Source: Ochromonas danica (lineage: Eukaryota > Sar > Chrysophyceae > Chromulinales > Chromulinaceae). Taken from it: a stretch of 64,000 nucleotides of DNA. Both the position numbers and the translations under genes were made by a program. The stretch's first letter is position 1; every line of letters begins with the position of its first letter. Under the pieces are notes generated by a model. That model made no database searches. It was not told the origin of the DNA and saw nothing but the letters and a program-made list of their open reading frames with translations. Below are positions 20,188-31,809 of the stretch, piece by piece. The stretch is taken from positions 47,587 through 111,586 of the forward strand of contig VKHL01000092.1 of assembly GCA_015146655.1 (NCBI GenBank). The letters run 5' to 3'.

Positions 20188-21673
20188 ATGAGAGACAGTA
20201 TAGGATTTAATCCTTTATTAAATTGTGAAACAATTGAAGGTTCTCGTGAGAATTCTACTGCTATGAATCATCGTATCTTTGAAGTCTATAGTTATCGATG
20301 GATTGTCTTAACAGTTTTCATTCTAGCAGGAGTATCTAATGCTATTGTCTTACTTACATGGTCTCCTATTAGTGATAAAGCACAAACCTTCTGGAATAAT
20401 ATTGATATTACTGCTATTAATCTATTAAGTGTAGTCTTTCAAATCTGTTATGTTCCTGGGACTATGTTAGGATTATATTATTCTGAAAGATATGCTTTAC
20501 GTGGTGTACTTCTTATTGGTGGTCTATTAACTACTATAGGATGTATTATTCGTCTATTAGGTGTCATTGCTATTGATGGTGGAGGTAGAAATACTTCTTA
20601 CGCCATTGTACTATTTGGTACTATTCTTGTAGGTCTAGCACAACCATTTTATCTTAACATGCCAGCTAAGATTGCTGCTACTTGGTTTGGTGTTAAAGAA
20701 CGTGATATTGCTACTACTATGGCATCTTTAGGTAATCCTTTAGGTAGTGCTATTGGCTCACTTCTACCTCCTATGCTTGTCTCTCAGGATAGTGACCATT
20801 CGATTGAAATTGGCATTCGAAACTTGTTATTAATTCAAACGATTATAGCATCTGTTATCCTTGTGATAACATTTTGTTTCTTTCGTAGTCGTCCTAATAC
20901 TCCAGCAAGTGCTTCAGCAGAACAAATGCAAATTATGGCATCAACACGTGCATTAAATACTATGTTTGGAGAAATGCAACGATTATTAGAAACAAATCGA
21001 AACTTTGTACAATTATTATTCTCTTTTACAATTGTCTTAGGAAATCTTAATGCTATTGCTGCATTATTAAATCAATTACCAGGTGGATATAGTAATGGTA
21101 CAGCTGGTACTGCTGGTGCTTTATTAATTCTATCAGGATTTGTTGGAGCATTTATGACAGGATTTCTATTAGATTGGACAAAGGCATATCGTGCTATTCT
21201 AAAGACTTCTTATATCCTAACAGGATTATTTTGGATTTTCTTCTTTTCGAATTGTCGTGCACATAATGATCTTTTGTTTTTACTTTCTGCTGCTTTACTT
21301 GGATTAGCTACTTTACCCATTAGTAAGCAACAACACATTGATTGTGACTGATATCATCGACTAATGTACTGTACTGTGTGTGTATGTTTCAATAGTCCCG
21401 GCTAGTATTGTAGCTTGTGTGGAATGTTCTTATCCAGTGTCAGAGGAAGTCTGCGTTGGTCTGATGTACATGGGGGCCAATGTCTTTGCTATTGCATGCA
21501 CTTTCGGTGGTCAGGTACTTCTCCAACTGTCATCATTGGGACCTGCACCACTCTTCCCCTATGCTATTGTGGTTGGTACACTTCTTGTCATGGCAGCAAC
21601 ATCAGTATTCTTCTTTCAAGGCAGTTATTTTAGACTCGAACAAGATGCTAAACACCTTCTCAATGAAGCTTGA
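20188..21673 (+). CDS. Major facilitator transporter of the SLC49/FLVCR type
   Basis: Two exons (20188-21322, 21396-21673) give 470 residues with about 12 hydrophobic segments. The start RWIVLTVFILAGVSNAIVLLTWSPI, then ICYVPGTMLGLYYSERYALRGVLLIGG and FYLNMPAKIAATWFGVKERDIATTMASLGNPLGSAIGSLLPPML are characteristic of the SLC49 family. Members move heme, choline or ethanolamine across membranes. The ATG at 20188 is preferred because the in-frame stretch before it is CAGTCA repeat; an in-frame ATG at 20077 is the alternative. The intron is GTAAGC...AATAG. The substrate here is unknown. Confidence 0.82.
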
Positions 21674-22055
21674 TTTACAGCGGTGAGATTGAGAAGAATA
21701 TAACAGTAACAAAAAAGAGTGTGAGAGTGAGAGAGAGAGAGAGTTTAGTGCACTAAGTGTGGTTAGTGTATATTGTATAATGACATATTATTCAAGAGAT
21801 CTGCTTATACACCTGATTCAAACCATGACATGAGACAAAGCATGTTTGTAGTCTAGTACAGTACAATATAGTACAGTACAGTGATGGTCTGGATTTGGAG
21901 CATATGCAATCCTTTGATTGGGATAGCACAAGATGCCCTTCTTTTATTCCCAATCCCCCCTTCCTCCCTTACAGCATGCTTGCTATCGCCTAAGCCTAAG
22001 TAGTAATAATAATACAGTTCATGTATGCATTTTCTTTATCTTCATCTTGTTAGTG
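21674..22055. other. Convergent intergenic region
   Basis: It contains a GAGA run (about 21725-21743) and a cluster of GTACAGTA words (about 21851-21883). It is the 3' region of both flanking genes. No gene is seen. Confidence 0.5.
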
Positions 22056-23426
22056 TTATAATAGACCACTAGATGCTAGAAACTGTGGGAAGAGGTTAGG
22101 GTAGTAGTAGAGTCCTTGTGGTCCATCATCTCTTACGATGAGTTGCACTTCCTCTGCTCTTCGCACTACCTCTTTAGCAACTACCACTGACACTCCAAGT
22201 AACTGAGCAATATCCATTGCTGTTGCACCTTTCATTCGATAACTCTCAATAGAAAGTAGACGATCTGCTAATCGTTGTGCAGCAGCTTGATCTGAAAAAC
22301 TATCCAATTGTATAACTTTCACACCAGAATTAAATATTCTTAAATGCATTCCAAGTTGTAATCTTTCCATACGTTTACTAGCAGCAAGTAAATCATCTGG
22401 AGATACAAGAGAAGTACCTCTTGCACGATTAATTAAACAATAAAGATCAGGTAAAGTAACTAAACCACCTAATCGTTCTAAACGATGATCTATTAATAAT
22501 AAATCAGCAATTTGTCTTGCTAATTGATTATGATATTGTCTACCAGCTGTAGACTTTGTAATCGGTGAGATAATACCAATACTTTGTAAGATATTCTCCA
22601 TTTCATTTGTCTCTGTTGTTAATGATGAAGCTGTCTCACTGTTCATACCCTCCTCCTCCTCCCCCTCCTTCTCTGCAGTAACATAAGCTGCATAACGTTG
22701 AACTACAGAGATGACTTCTCGTGCACGATTCATTAAAGCATCTAAATCAGATAAAGCAGATTTAGTTAACTGATCTACTGACTCTAAACTCTTTTCTTGT
22801 TTACGAATTATACCACTGACTCCAGCATTTCTTACTGAGAAACCTTTACCAACCTCATCACTAACAGTAGTGGAAGAGGTAGTACTAGTAGTAGTAGTAG
22901 TAAGAGTAGTCACACCACTACCACCTGGGATAGTAGAGGTATCAGCAGCAGGAGGAGTAGGAGTAGGAGTAGGAGGAAGGATCTTCTCCCATGACTTCCT
23001 TGTCAATGCTCTTTCTATTTGAAGAAGAAAATCATCTTTCTCTCCTCCAATAAAGCGAAATGTCAAATCTTTCATTGTTTTACGATGATGAAAGTTAACT
23101 TTCACTCGAGTTGATCTTTTGAATAATCCAGAATTATTCTCAATTGATTGAATAGTCTGTAAGAGGATTCCATAGGAACTAGGAGGAGCAGGAGGAGCAG
23201 GTGGTGGTGGTGGAGGAGGAGGAGGAGGTTGTTGACTCTGTGAGAGGACGAGAAGAAGACGAAGATTGGTTAGTATGAGGACAGCAGGTGGGAAGAGATG
23301 CTCGAGATGTCCATTAGGATGGATTAGTACTGTCTCGACATTATCGACTACTTTGACTTCAACTTCTTCTTCTAGGAGGACTGGTCTTCCAGCGGAGGTA
23401 AGAGGTATGGAAGTGAAATAGTCCAT
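22056..23426 (-). CDS. VPS36: ESCRT-II subunit VPS36
   Basis: A single exon of 456 residues. An N-terminal GLUE-like domain (about 10-140: VEVKVVDNVETVLIHPNGH, VLILTNLRLLLVL, then VKVNFHHRKTMKDLTFRFIGGEKDDFLLQIERAL) is interrupted by a Pro-rich run. A Thr/Ser/Pro linker follows. The C-terminal winged-helix region (about 290-456) has LARQIADLLL, LPDLYCLINRARGTSLVSPDDLLAASKRMERL, FNSGVKVIQL and AMDIAQLLGVSVVVAKEVVRRAEE. VPS36 binds ubiquitin and lipids and helps sort cargo into multivesicular endosomes. A CAGTC repeat lies in the upstream region in sense orientation. Confidence 0.88.
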   Translation of the reverse strand: MDYFTSIPLTSAGRPVLLEEEVEVKVVDNVETVLIHPNGHLEHLFPPAVLILTNLRLLLVLSQSQQPPPPPPPPPPAPPAPPSSYGILLQTIQSIENNSGLFKRSTRVKVNFHHRKTMKDLTFRFIGGEKDDFLLQIERALTRKSWEKILPPTPTPTPPAADTSTIPGGSGVTTLTTTTTSTTSSTTVSDEVGKGFSVRNAGVSGIIRKQEKSLESVDQLTKSALSDLDALMNRAREVISVVQRYAAYVTAEKEGEEEEGMNSETASSLTTETNEMENILQSIGIISPITKSTAGRQYHNQLARQIADLLLIDHRLERLGGLVTLPDLYCLINRARGTSLVSPDDLLAASKRMERLQLGMHLRIFNSGVKVIQLDSFSDQAAAQRLADRLLSIESYRMKGATAMDIAQLLGVSVVVAKEVVRRAEEVQLIVRDDGPQGLYYYPNLFPQFLASSGLL

Positions 23427-23745
23427 GACAATTCAGTAGTAGTCTTCTTGTAGCTATTCACTGACTCACTTGATTGACTGACTGACTGACTGATTCAATG
23501 ACTCACTGATTCAGTCACCCTCTAGGAAAGATACTGAGGGAGAGATAGAGATAGAGAGAGAGAGAGAGGGAAGGTGAAAACTGAAAACTGAAAGAAGAGT
23601 GAAGAGTGTGTTAAGGATCTTTCACTCTGACTCTTTCACATTCTGCTCATCTTTTATGAAATACAGTAATTCCCAGTTAAGCAAATCCACAACAAGCTTC
23701 TGTTGTCTTCCATCCTAATTATGACTTCATCATCTAATAATAACA

Positions 23746-23824
<79 letters not shown>

Positions 23825-24226
23825 GTGTTTTTTTCTTTACAACTCTTACATTCACTATCTGAACAAAACCTCTTCCGAGGATATCATCAACAAATGATGA
23901 CCCAAATCATATCATATCATAGACTGACTATCATATCAATCATTAGCTACACTACTGTAGCTATCCAACAACACAACATGACAGTCAGTGGTGATGATGA
24001 TGGTAGTGTAGCTACCATATGACATGTACAATAAGCAATCAGATGCCATCTTCAACATGACAAGTCATAGTTGAAAGAGCTCATTCTCCATCCTTTACTA
24101 CTTATTCATACTATAGCATCCCACCACCACATTACACCATATTATAGTATTATGACACACCATACATGATGACAATGGTCAGTCACTGATAGAGAAAGAG
24201 AGAGAGAGAAGTAGTCTAGACAAAGC
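23427..24226. other. Intergenic region with CAGTC, GAGA and AAT repeats
   Basis: It holds TGACTGAC repeats (23461-23515, upstream of VPS36), GAGA repeats (about 23544-23569) and a long AAT microsatellite (about 23745-23822). No gene is recognised, though a small last exon of the TTC1 gene could lie in the right part. Confidence 0.6.
23745..23822. repeat. AAT trinucleotide microsatellite
   Basis: About 25 uninterrupted AAT units in non-coding DNA upstream of VPS36. Confidence 0.95.
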
Positions 24227-25183
24227 TCACCTGATGCTCCAACTACCAGTGCTAGGGTCTTGATTCATCTTGAAGTTGTCTAAGGACATACCAAAGCATC
24301 CCAACACACTGTTACCTAACTGCTTTAACTTATCCATTGCCTCTGCTTTCATCTTCTCCATCTTCTCATCATAGAGTCTTTGTAATCTTAACACTGTGGA
24401 AGCTATCTTAGGGTAGCTTGGGTCAAGCTCTTGAATCTTCTTACCGTCTACCCATCCCATCCCATTCCATCCCACCCCAACACAAAAACACACACAGACA
24501 CAGACACATACACACACAGACACACACAAACACACACAGTCAGTAATGACTAGTCAGAGAGTACCAGTAGCAGTGAGAGAAGAGGGATTACCTGCAAGAG
24601 CTTCTTCAATCTTATTCAACTTCTCATAAGCTTGCATTCTTCTTGCTAAGACTTTCACATAGTCTGCTTTAAGCTCTAAAGCTCGTGTGCAATCATCTAC
24701 TACTAGTTCATAGTCTTCCATAGCAAAGTAAGCAGCAGAACGATTACCATGGAAGGTAGCCAAAGTCTCCTTATGGATGTCATCAGAAGGACAGTGATCA
24801 ATCGCATAGGAATAAGCTTGAGTAGCATCATCATAATTCTTTAGGCGGAAGAGCTCATTGCCTTCTTCCTTATAGGCCAAGGCCTTGGTAATGTCCTTCT
24901 CTACTTCAAGACGAGAAGGTTCTACTTCAACTACTGTTTTCTCGAGATCTTCAGCCAGTTGGTTCACTTCTTCTTCTTCTTCTCCCTCTTGTTCTTCCTT
25001 CTTCTTCTCTGTAGTAGTTGTTGTTGTTTGGATAGTCTCAGCAGAAGAGTGTGTGGTAGGAATAGAACTCTGCTGCTCTGAGATCTCATTGTGGACGACT
25101 GTAAGGTCATTAGAAAGAGTCTCCTTACTAGTAGCTAGTTCCTCAGGGCCAGGTTGGCATTCAAAGAATTCGTCCTCTTCCAT
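24227..25183 (-). CDS. TTC1: Tetratricopeptide repeat protein 1-like (TTC1)
   Basis: Two exons (24592-25183, 24227-24447) give about 270 residues. An acidic N-terminus with Glu runs leads into three TPR units from about residue 95: ALAYKEEGNELFRLKNYDDATQAYSYAI, LATFHGNRSAAYFAMEDYELVVDDCTRAL, VKVLARRMQAYEKLNKIEEALADGKKIQELDP. The C-terminal MDKLKQLGNSVLGCFGMSLDNFKMNQDPSTGSWSI is diagnostic of TTC1, a co-chaperone-like adaptor. The splice GCAG/GTAATC joins as EEALAD-GKKIQ. The last codon before the stop coincides with a possible donor (CAG/GTGAGC), so a further tiny exon cannot be excluded. The intron holds a CA-rich repeat. Confidence 0.82.
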
Positions 25184-25493
25184 CTTAGGATAGATAATTT
25201 CTGTCCCACTTCCTCCAGTCTGGTCTAGAAGCTGCGAACTATTATTAGGTGCGTGGGTGTCTCTTAGAGAGAGGGTGTACTATTATTGTATGCGTGGGCC
25301 TCTCTTGCAGACAATGTTAGATAGAGACAAGTTGATTTAGTTATGAGAAAATAAAAGATCAAGTTAATAACATAGGACATCTCTTTCAAGGGACTAAATA
25401 ATTTAACTTGAGTACATCCACTCTAAGCAAATATACCGGCACTAGTATATAAATACTAAACTCTCTCACTAAGTTGCTAGTGACAACTTACAC
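25184..25493. promoter_or_regulatory. TTC1 promoter with a duplicated 41-nt unit
   Basis: A unit starting ACTATTATT and containing TGCGTGGG occurs at about 25239-25267 and again at 25280-25308. The TGCGTGGG words are at 25250-25257 and 25291-25298, some 65-115 bp before the TTC1 start. The right part is the 3' end of the sulfotransferase gene. Confidence 0.5.
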
Positions 25494-27233
25494 TTATATA
25501 CCTACTGGACGAACGCCATTAGGCCGAGGCTTCATAGGGGGGGCCTTCTTCTTAATCATGTTGGTATTGATGTTATTTGTAGTAGCTTGTTCTGGTGGCG
25601 ATCTGGAAGCAGCTAACTGAAGATCCATTTCTGCCAACTTTTGTTTACGCAACAACATCGTCTCCCTCTTCCTTCGTGCAACTTCTAATCTAAATTTTCT
25701 CCGCTCTTCATCAGAACTAGTACCATTAAAAACATTAAATGTCTTGGTAAGGTTAGCTATTCTCTCGGGTGTCAAGATCTGAGCAGGCATTACGGCATGA
25801 TTGAGTTCTCCTGAAGGACCAACATTAATATTTGGAATCTTAGCATATCCTGTACAGTTATAATTTGCCCAAGGACGATAGCCATGTTGACTAGCATACT
25901 TCCCAAAGAGAGCCCACATACGACATGCTATTTCAGGAACATAAGCAATCTCTTTGGTCATAAACTTGGAGCGATCGACACTACGTAATGCATGTCTGTT
26001 CTCAGCTAAAAGAAAAGCACAAGCTATTCGGTCCTCGGTCTTAACTATAGAAGGAGGTAAGCGTAAGAAGTCCACCATACGCTGCAAGGCTTTTAATCTC
26101 CGCTTTGGATGCTTTAGATCCTCATACTTGACGTAGATATAGTCTTCTAGTTTGAAGACTCGCTCAATTCCTGCATGCTCTACAGCCCACATCTTAAAAT
26201 AATAATGAGATAAAGAGGCAGCATTAGCTTGCCATCGTCTCCAATCAAACTCTTGTCGTAAAATACCACCTACATGACTCTTACTAACACGACGTTGGAA
26301 TTCACTCCAAATAGAATCAAAAGGATCACGAAGAACTAAAATAGCACGATCAAATCGTTTGATATTTCCTTTATTGCATTTACCATCATCACTAGGGACT
26401 TTGACCCCATGTAGCTCAGCAAAGGTATGTGTGTGAGGATGTACCTTCACCACATTTACCTTCCAATTACAAGTGAATTCTCCTGGTAGAGCTGCTAGTA
26501 ATGAAGCATCATTGTAGACTGACCCAGAATAGATACCTGTAGCATATTCTAGGAGAAGCCTTCCCCAAGTGTTTCCACTGCCTGGGAAAGTGTAAAACAT
26601 AGGAGGATGACGCATTTCACCATCTGATAAATATTTTCGTTGTCCATATCTTAGTCGACATTTCTCCTTCTCTTTTGCTATAAATACACATATCATATAA
26701 TATATACATTATTTATAATGTCATTCATGAAGAGCAAAAGTGTCAAAATGAAAGAAGTCTCACTCACCTAATTCTGTCTTATTTGCGGTCTTCAAGATAC
26801 CAGCAGATGGTAAGATCTTAGTCTGAGATGAGGTAGTCAACATGGAAGTTGAAGATGATGATATCACAGGTTGTGAGGCTGAGAGAGTACTCTCTGTATG
26901 ATTGAGAGAAGGAAATTGTGAAAAAGACGACAGATCTTTCACAGATTGTAATGAACCATTAAAGATACTCTCAGCTTTCAGTTTTATCGTCTGTAGAAAG
27001 GTCTGAGATGGAGTAGAACTACTACCAGAGGAAGAGGATGACTGGACATTGTCAGTGGATAAGTGAACTGCCGTCGTGTCCACATTAGCAACTACTGCCC
27101 AACCTGAACCATTTTGATGAAGTACAGCAAAGGAGATTAGAGCAGAGAGAACAGCACCAGTAAGTAAACCAATAATAAAGGATATTCTGGATGATTGTTG
27201 AATGCTATGGTTAGGAATATTTTTTGTTGCCAT
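25494..27233 (-). CDS. Membrane-anchored sulfotransferase (WSCD type)
   Basis: Two exons (26768-27233, 25494-26677) give 549 residues. A hydrophobic segment at about 17-38 (ISFIIGLLTGAVLSALISFAVL) after a short cytosolic tail predicts a type II Golgi membrane protein. A Ser/Thr-rich stalk follows. The sulfotransferase domain starts MFYTFPGSGNTWGRLLLEYATGIYSGSVYND, with the 5'-PAPS loop PGSGNTW, and continues VNVVKVHPHTHTF and RFDRAILVLRDPFDSIWSEFQRR, the 3'-phosphate-binding motif. The family transfers sulfate from PAPS to glycans or glycoproteins. The C-terminus is basic and unusual. Confidence 0.82.
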
Positions 27234-27657
27234 TATTCTTTTAAACCCATAGCATGTGATGATGTCCAGCGAAGCGGAAAAAACGCGAACAGAGCTGTTG
27301 GGAAACAGCCATCAAGAAGTGTTTCACAGCAGCTGCGCGAGTTAACTGCACGAAGCGAGGCTGAGCTGCTGAGCTTAACGAGAGAAATCTGACAAAATCT
27401 AACTATTCAGTACTCCTTCATTCATTGTTAAGATCAATATCAAGGAGGAAATCCTAGTTGATTATGTTAAGTATAATATTCAATCAATATGGCTGTTTCT
27501 GTTTGTAGGATTTTGGGCAACAACTCAAAACCAAGTGCACTGAAGCGTTGTATCAAGCAGAGCAGAGTAGAGGGACAAAGCGATACAAACTGTGTGTATA
27601 GCTTATCATGGAATACGAACTCTATAAGGCAGTTAGATGTAGTTTCACCATCAGAGA
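27234..27657. other. Intergenic region
   Basis: It lies between the sulfotransferase start and the MOCS2B 3' end. Small open frames on the plus strand (27195-27392, 27489-27734) have no recognisable content, and the second is antisense to MOCS2B. No gene is claimed. Confidence 0.5.
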
Positions 27658-28293
27658 CTATTCAGGAACCTTGTGCTCTTGGTTTTCCTTCCATGAACCT
27701 GTTTCATCACTATAGAGCTCCTTTTTCCAGATAGGAACTTTAGCTTTGAGTTCGTTGATGGCAAAAGGAAGTGCCTCAAGACTGCCTGTTCTATGTGCCG
27801 AAGAGATGACAATGGCCACACTGATGTGACCAACTGGACAACTGCCAAGCTTGTGCTGCATAACAATATTGTATACTTGCCATTGTTGCCTTATCTAAGA
27901 AAAGGTTGACACACAGTCATGAAGTGATGAGCTGGGATAGGTACCATCATCATCACTACTGTAGTGTCCTTCCTACCTGATCACATATGGTAAGCATGGT
28001 CTCTAATGCCATTTCTGTATAAGCCTCATATTCAAGATGTGTTACAATCTTTTCTTCAAAGTTATCTCTCGTGGTACCAAAGAAAGTTGATATTGCACCC
28101 GCCCTGGGAAAGCAAACAGTTATCAAATCACACTTGTGAAGAGGAATAATGAAAGAGACCGACCGTACTTGTTAGATTTGGCCATTTCCACTACTGAAGA
28201 GACATCTATATCATCTTCAACTAAAGATACATGGTCATAGAAGTCCTCACCCACTTTGCGACTCACTTTCCCTGCCATCTTTTTGGTGATCAT
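27658..28293 (-). CDS. MOCS2B: Molybdopterin synthase large subunit (MoaE/MOCS2B)
   Basis: Three exons (28169-28293, 27977-28103, 27658-27894) join in frame to 162 residues. The mature protein shows AGAISTFFGTTRDNFEEK, THLEYEAYTEMALETMLTICDQ, YNIVMQHKLGSCPVGHISVAIVISSAHRTGSLEAL and the signature LKAKVPIWKKELY with the catalytic Lys residues. MoaE and the small subunit MoaD convert precursor Z (cPMP) to molybdopterin. The first donor is placed at AACAA/GTACGG because it yields KAGAIS; a second GT 14 bases on would add four residues. The 5' end is 113 bp from the divergent PTAR1-like gene. Confidence 0.9.
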
Positions 28294-28406
28294 GAATCGC
28301 CGGATTGTTTTGATCTGGATCTGGCATTTGGAGATCTGGGATTTGGGATCTGGAGTTAACTTGACCAGCACCATCCTGTTCTCATTTCAGTTTTTGAAGG
28401 AATGAA

Positions 28407-29901
28407 ATGAATGAAAACGATCTTGAAGTGTTAACCAAAGAGATCTATGAGATATTCTCAAGTCATGATATCTGTGAGGTTGACTTCATTCCTAGCTTAC
28501 AGCCTCCTTTCATCATATGTGATGGAGGTGCCTTTGGACTCGCTTATGCTATCTTGAAGCCCCTCTATACCTATTCCTACAAGTCCCTCTGTCACCATTA
28601 CACTGAAATGAAGACTCTAGAAGTCAACAGTACCCTAGGAGAGCAGCAACAACTATCTCTTTCTTCTTCCTCCTCCTCTCATCATCATCAACTCATTGAT
28701 CGATATTCCTTAGTCACATTACTAATTAAAGGAGATCTTGCCTTTGCTTATAATATTCGAAAAACTTGGTTAAAATATGATTTATTCAGTCTATCAAAAG
28801 AATTTCTTCTTCTTCGTGCTATCTTTTCAAAACATCCTAAATCCCCTGCTGGATGGGATCATCGAAGATGGTGTTATCGACAACGTCATCATTTAACACG
28901 CATTATGCCTCTTCAAGATACAACACTTTTTCACAATTCTATTCTTTTAACTCCAACTGAAATTGAAACTGAAAAAGAAGTATGTCGTATCATGGGGGAG
29001 CGCTATCCTCGTAACTATTATGCCTGGATGCATCGCCTTTGGCTCTTACCACAGATGACAATCTATCAGGTCAGTCCCTTTATGAGACTTACTCTTCTAC
29101 TTCTTCTTCCTCTACTGCCTAACTGAGATAGATGAATGAATGAATGAATGAATGAATGAATGAATGATACTATAGCTGGATGATGAGATCATCTTCTCAG
29201 AGGAGTGGTTGAGAAGACATATCTCTGACCATACAGCAGCACAGCATTACCTACAAGTACTTACCCATATTCTAGAGAGAAAGGAAGCCTTAGACCATGT
29301 CATTCTTCAATTAGTTCCTCGATATGAAAGCTCTCCTATTGATATGAAAAGGAAAGTTCTCCTGCTGTCATTCTGGCAGAGCAGTCGCAAGCTATTGACA
29401 GAGAGACCAGGTCATGAGAGTCTGTGGTCCATACAAAAGGGTATCTTTACTTTATTAATCGATGACTTCTCGGAAGAAGAAGTAAAGACAATTCAAATAG
29501 AAGAGTCTCTATGGGCTTTGGCTCCTTTACTTGATGATGAAGTGCAAAGAAAGGATGTGGTAGAGCTACCCCATGACCACAAGGTCGATCAACAAGATGA
29601 TGATGCTACAGAAGAAATTGTTCAAATGGTGGATAAGCTTCAAGCGATTGTGCTAGGCGAGATTGAATTTGTGAGAGAGCAGTTAGAGACTGCACGCTTT
29701 GCAGACAATCCCATTTGGTCTCCTAGGGATCACATTGTGGCTGCGTTGAGGGCGTTGCTCTTCATTCTAGCAATTGTATTGAGAAAGAGACATGATCCAA
29801 CAGATCCAGCTAAATTGCCCTATGAGATGATTGTGAAATACATGGAGAATCATGATCCTGTTTGCTGTACGACAGCTTACCTTTCAGCATGTAAGACTTA
29901 G
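28407..29901 (+). CDS. Protein prenyltransferase alpha-subunit repeat protein (PTAR1-like)
   Basis: Two exons (28407-29069, 29176-29901) give 462 residues. Prenyltransferase alpha-type repeats are visible: FLLLRAIFSKHPKSPAGWDHRRWCYRQRHH, then EKEVCRIMGERYPRNYYAWMHRLWLLPQM, then DEIIFSEEWLRRHISDHTAAQHYLQVL. The length and divergent C-terminal half fit PTAR1-like proteins better than the farnesyl or Rab geranylgeranyl transferase alpha subunits. In animals PTAR1 pairs with a beta subunit to prenylate SNAREs. A plus-strand GAATGAAT repeat (about 29131-29167) fills most of the intron. Confidence 0.78.
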
Positions 29902-30000
29902 ATGCAACAGAAGCAAAAGCACACCCTCCCCCCTACCTCCTTTAGATTTAGAATACTATGAAGATAACCTAACGCTCTATCCAAGGGACAATAATCTTCA

Positions 30001-31474
30001 TCACCGTGCACTCTTCACTTCTCCCAAAGTATCTAATAGTTGAAGAAGAGTCTTCTCTTCCTCCTCTACACACGCTCTGATAGTTCCAATAGGAATGGTG
30101 CTTTGTGGTGGCCATAACAATTTAGCACAACTACCCACTGGCGTCGCCCTCGAGTTGAATGTGAGGCTACCAAAGGACTCCCTATGCAGCAGCAGTACCG
30201 AATGGCCAGCATTGTGAAGCAGTCGACGGACCATGCGATACTTTCCTTCTGTCACGGAGAGACGAACATATGAATACTCTTTCACTTCCATCGCATATTT
30301 GATATCTTGATCTGCCTCATCCACTTGACCATTGGTTGTTGCTTTCACAACCTGAAGATGTTCATCGATTAAACCCTTGAGATACAATCGATCCTGGATG
30401 AACACAACACATAGAAATACCAAACAGAACATACAATACAGTACAGTAAGTATGTCAGCATTGTCTGTGAGAAGAAGGTGGAAAAATGCAGTTTGTCTCA
30501 CTCACGTCATCACTGGACAAGGCCTGTGCTTGCAAGAGAGTGGCAGGGAAAGTGCCATCAGTGGTAGCTACCCCACTAGCCAGGCGTTGCGCTAAAGCTG
30601 TCTGATCGACCTTACCTGCAACGATTGCCTCATAGACACGAGGAACACAAGTGTTAGGATCTAACAGACTATTTGTTAGCTGTCCATGTGAAGAGAACAA
30701 TAACAAGCCTGAGGTGTCAGCATCTAATCGTCCTACTGGATGCAAGCTCTTGAAGAATGGGTTGTTCTCATAGACACTTTCTAAATTCAGTCTTCCAAAG
30801 GCATCTCCCACTGTACTGTACACAATAGATACAAACACCTTGTTAAGATGAGAGACATGGGGGAAGGGGGTGTCATCATGATCATCTGCTCTACATCACA
30901 TGACATGACACTGGACTAGACTACCATACTATACTGTACTTTACTGTACATGTACTATACCTGTGCATTCCAACAGGTTTGTGGAAAACAGCCAGCCAGG
31001 GGGTCTAGTACAATAAGTAGCAGTGAAGTCTCAGACAGGGAAGGGAATGTAGGGGAAGACTAACTGACTTACCGGTGCTACTGTTCTGTTATCAATAGAG
31101 AGGAGGATGTTGACAGGGAACTTCTCTGCACCACTTCGCACTACCTTGTTGCCTTGTCCTAGTAGCACTTTGACACGACCTTGTCTTAAGAGAGATGTTA
31201 CATCTTTTCTAGAACCAAGATTACGATTACTTAAGATACGATCTATTCGTTGTAATTCTTGACATTCTGATTGATATCTTTCTATCCAAGTTGTTGTCTT
31301 AGTAGTAGCAGTCAACACTACTAGACCACGACAACAACGATGATGATGACGATGATGATGTTGTGTCCTTATTGTATGAAGAGTGAACGAATAGGAAGGA
31401 ATAGTATAGAATAGAAACATGATGATCAGACTAAAGACCAATCCAAGCAAGACCATCTCACTCTCCCATTTCAC
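30001..31474 (-). CDS. RsuA/RluB-family pseudouridine synthase, plastid-targeted
   Basis: Four exons (31073-31474, 30961-31004, 30506-30815, 30001-30393) join in frame to 382 residues. MVLLGLVFSLIIMFLFYTIPSYSF (from the second ATG, 31456) is a signal peptide followed by a His/Arg-rich stretch. An S4 RNA-binding domain follows: QRIDRILSNRNLGSRKDVTSLLRQGRVKV. The 44-nt second exon encodes PWLAVFHKPVGMH. Next comes FKSLHPVGRLDADTSGLLLFSSHGQL with the catalytic Asp in RLDADTSGL. EGKYRMVRRLLHNAGHSVLLLHRESFGS closes the catalytic domain. The enzyme converts uridine to pseudouridine in rRNA, here presumably plastid rRNA. It ends 99 bp from the convergent PTAR1-like gene. Confidence 0.88.
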
Positions 31475-31809
31475 TCACTCACCCATTCACTCAACTAGAC
31501 CCAGACTGACATATTACTGTCATGCGTGGGAGAGCCTTCCCCTAACTGGCTAAATTGCCAGATATTTGAATTCTTCTAGAAGGGGGAAGGGAGAGTGTGT
31601 GGCCCACAGCATAGCATACACAAGACAGGCAGAGGGAGACAACAAGCAATCGCCAAGTGGCAGTGGCCGTCAGAATCGTAATAGCCAAGAGCTCCTCCCC
31701 ACCTGCTGGCTCAGTGCTGGTTGAAGAAGCTTCATTACCTTCTCACTTGCTATCCATCCATCCTGCCTCATCATCATTATCATTATCATTCTTCATTCAT
31801 TCATTAATC
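31475..31809. promoter_or_regulatory. Divergent promoter of the pseudouridine synthase and Hsp70 genes
   Basis: It contains TGCGTGGG at 31523-31530 and a TCATTCATTCAT run just before the Hsp70 start codon. No other gene is seen. Confidence 0.4.

Noticed and set aside
27489-27734. 81-codon plus-strand frame
   Set aside because: It is antisense to the last MOCS2B exon, which has clear homology, and has no recognisable content.
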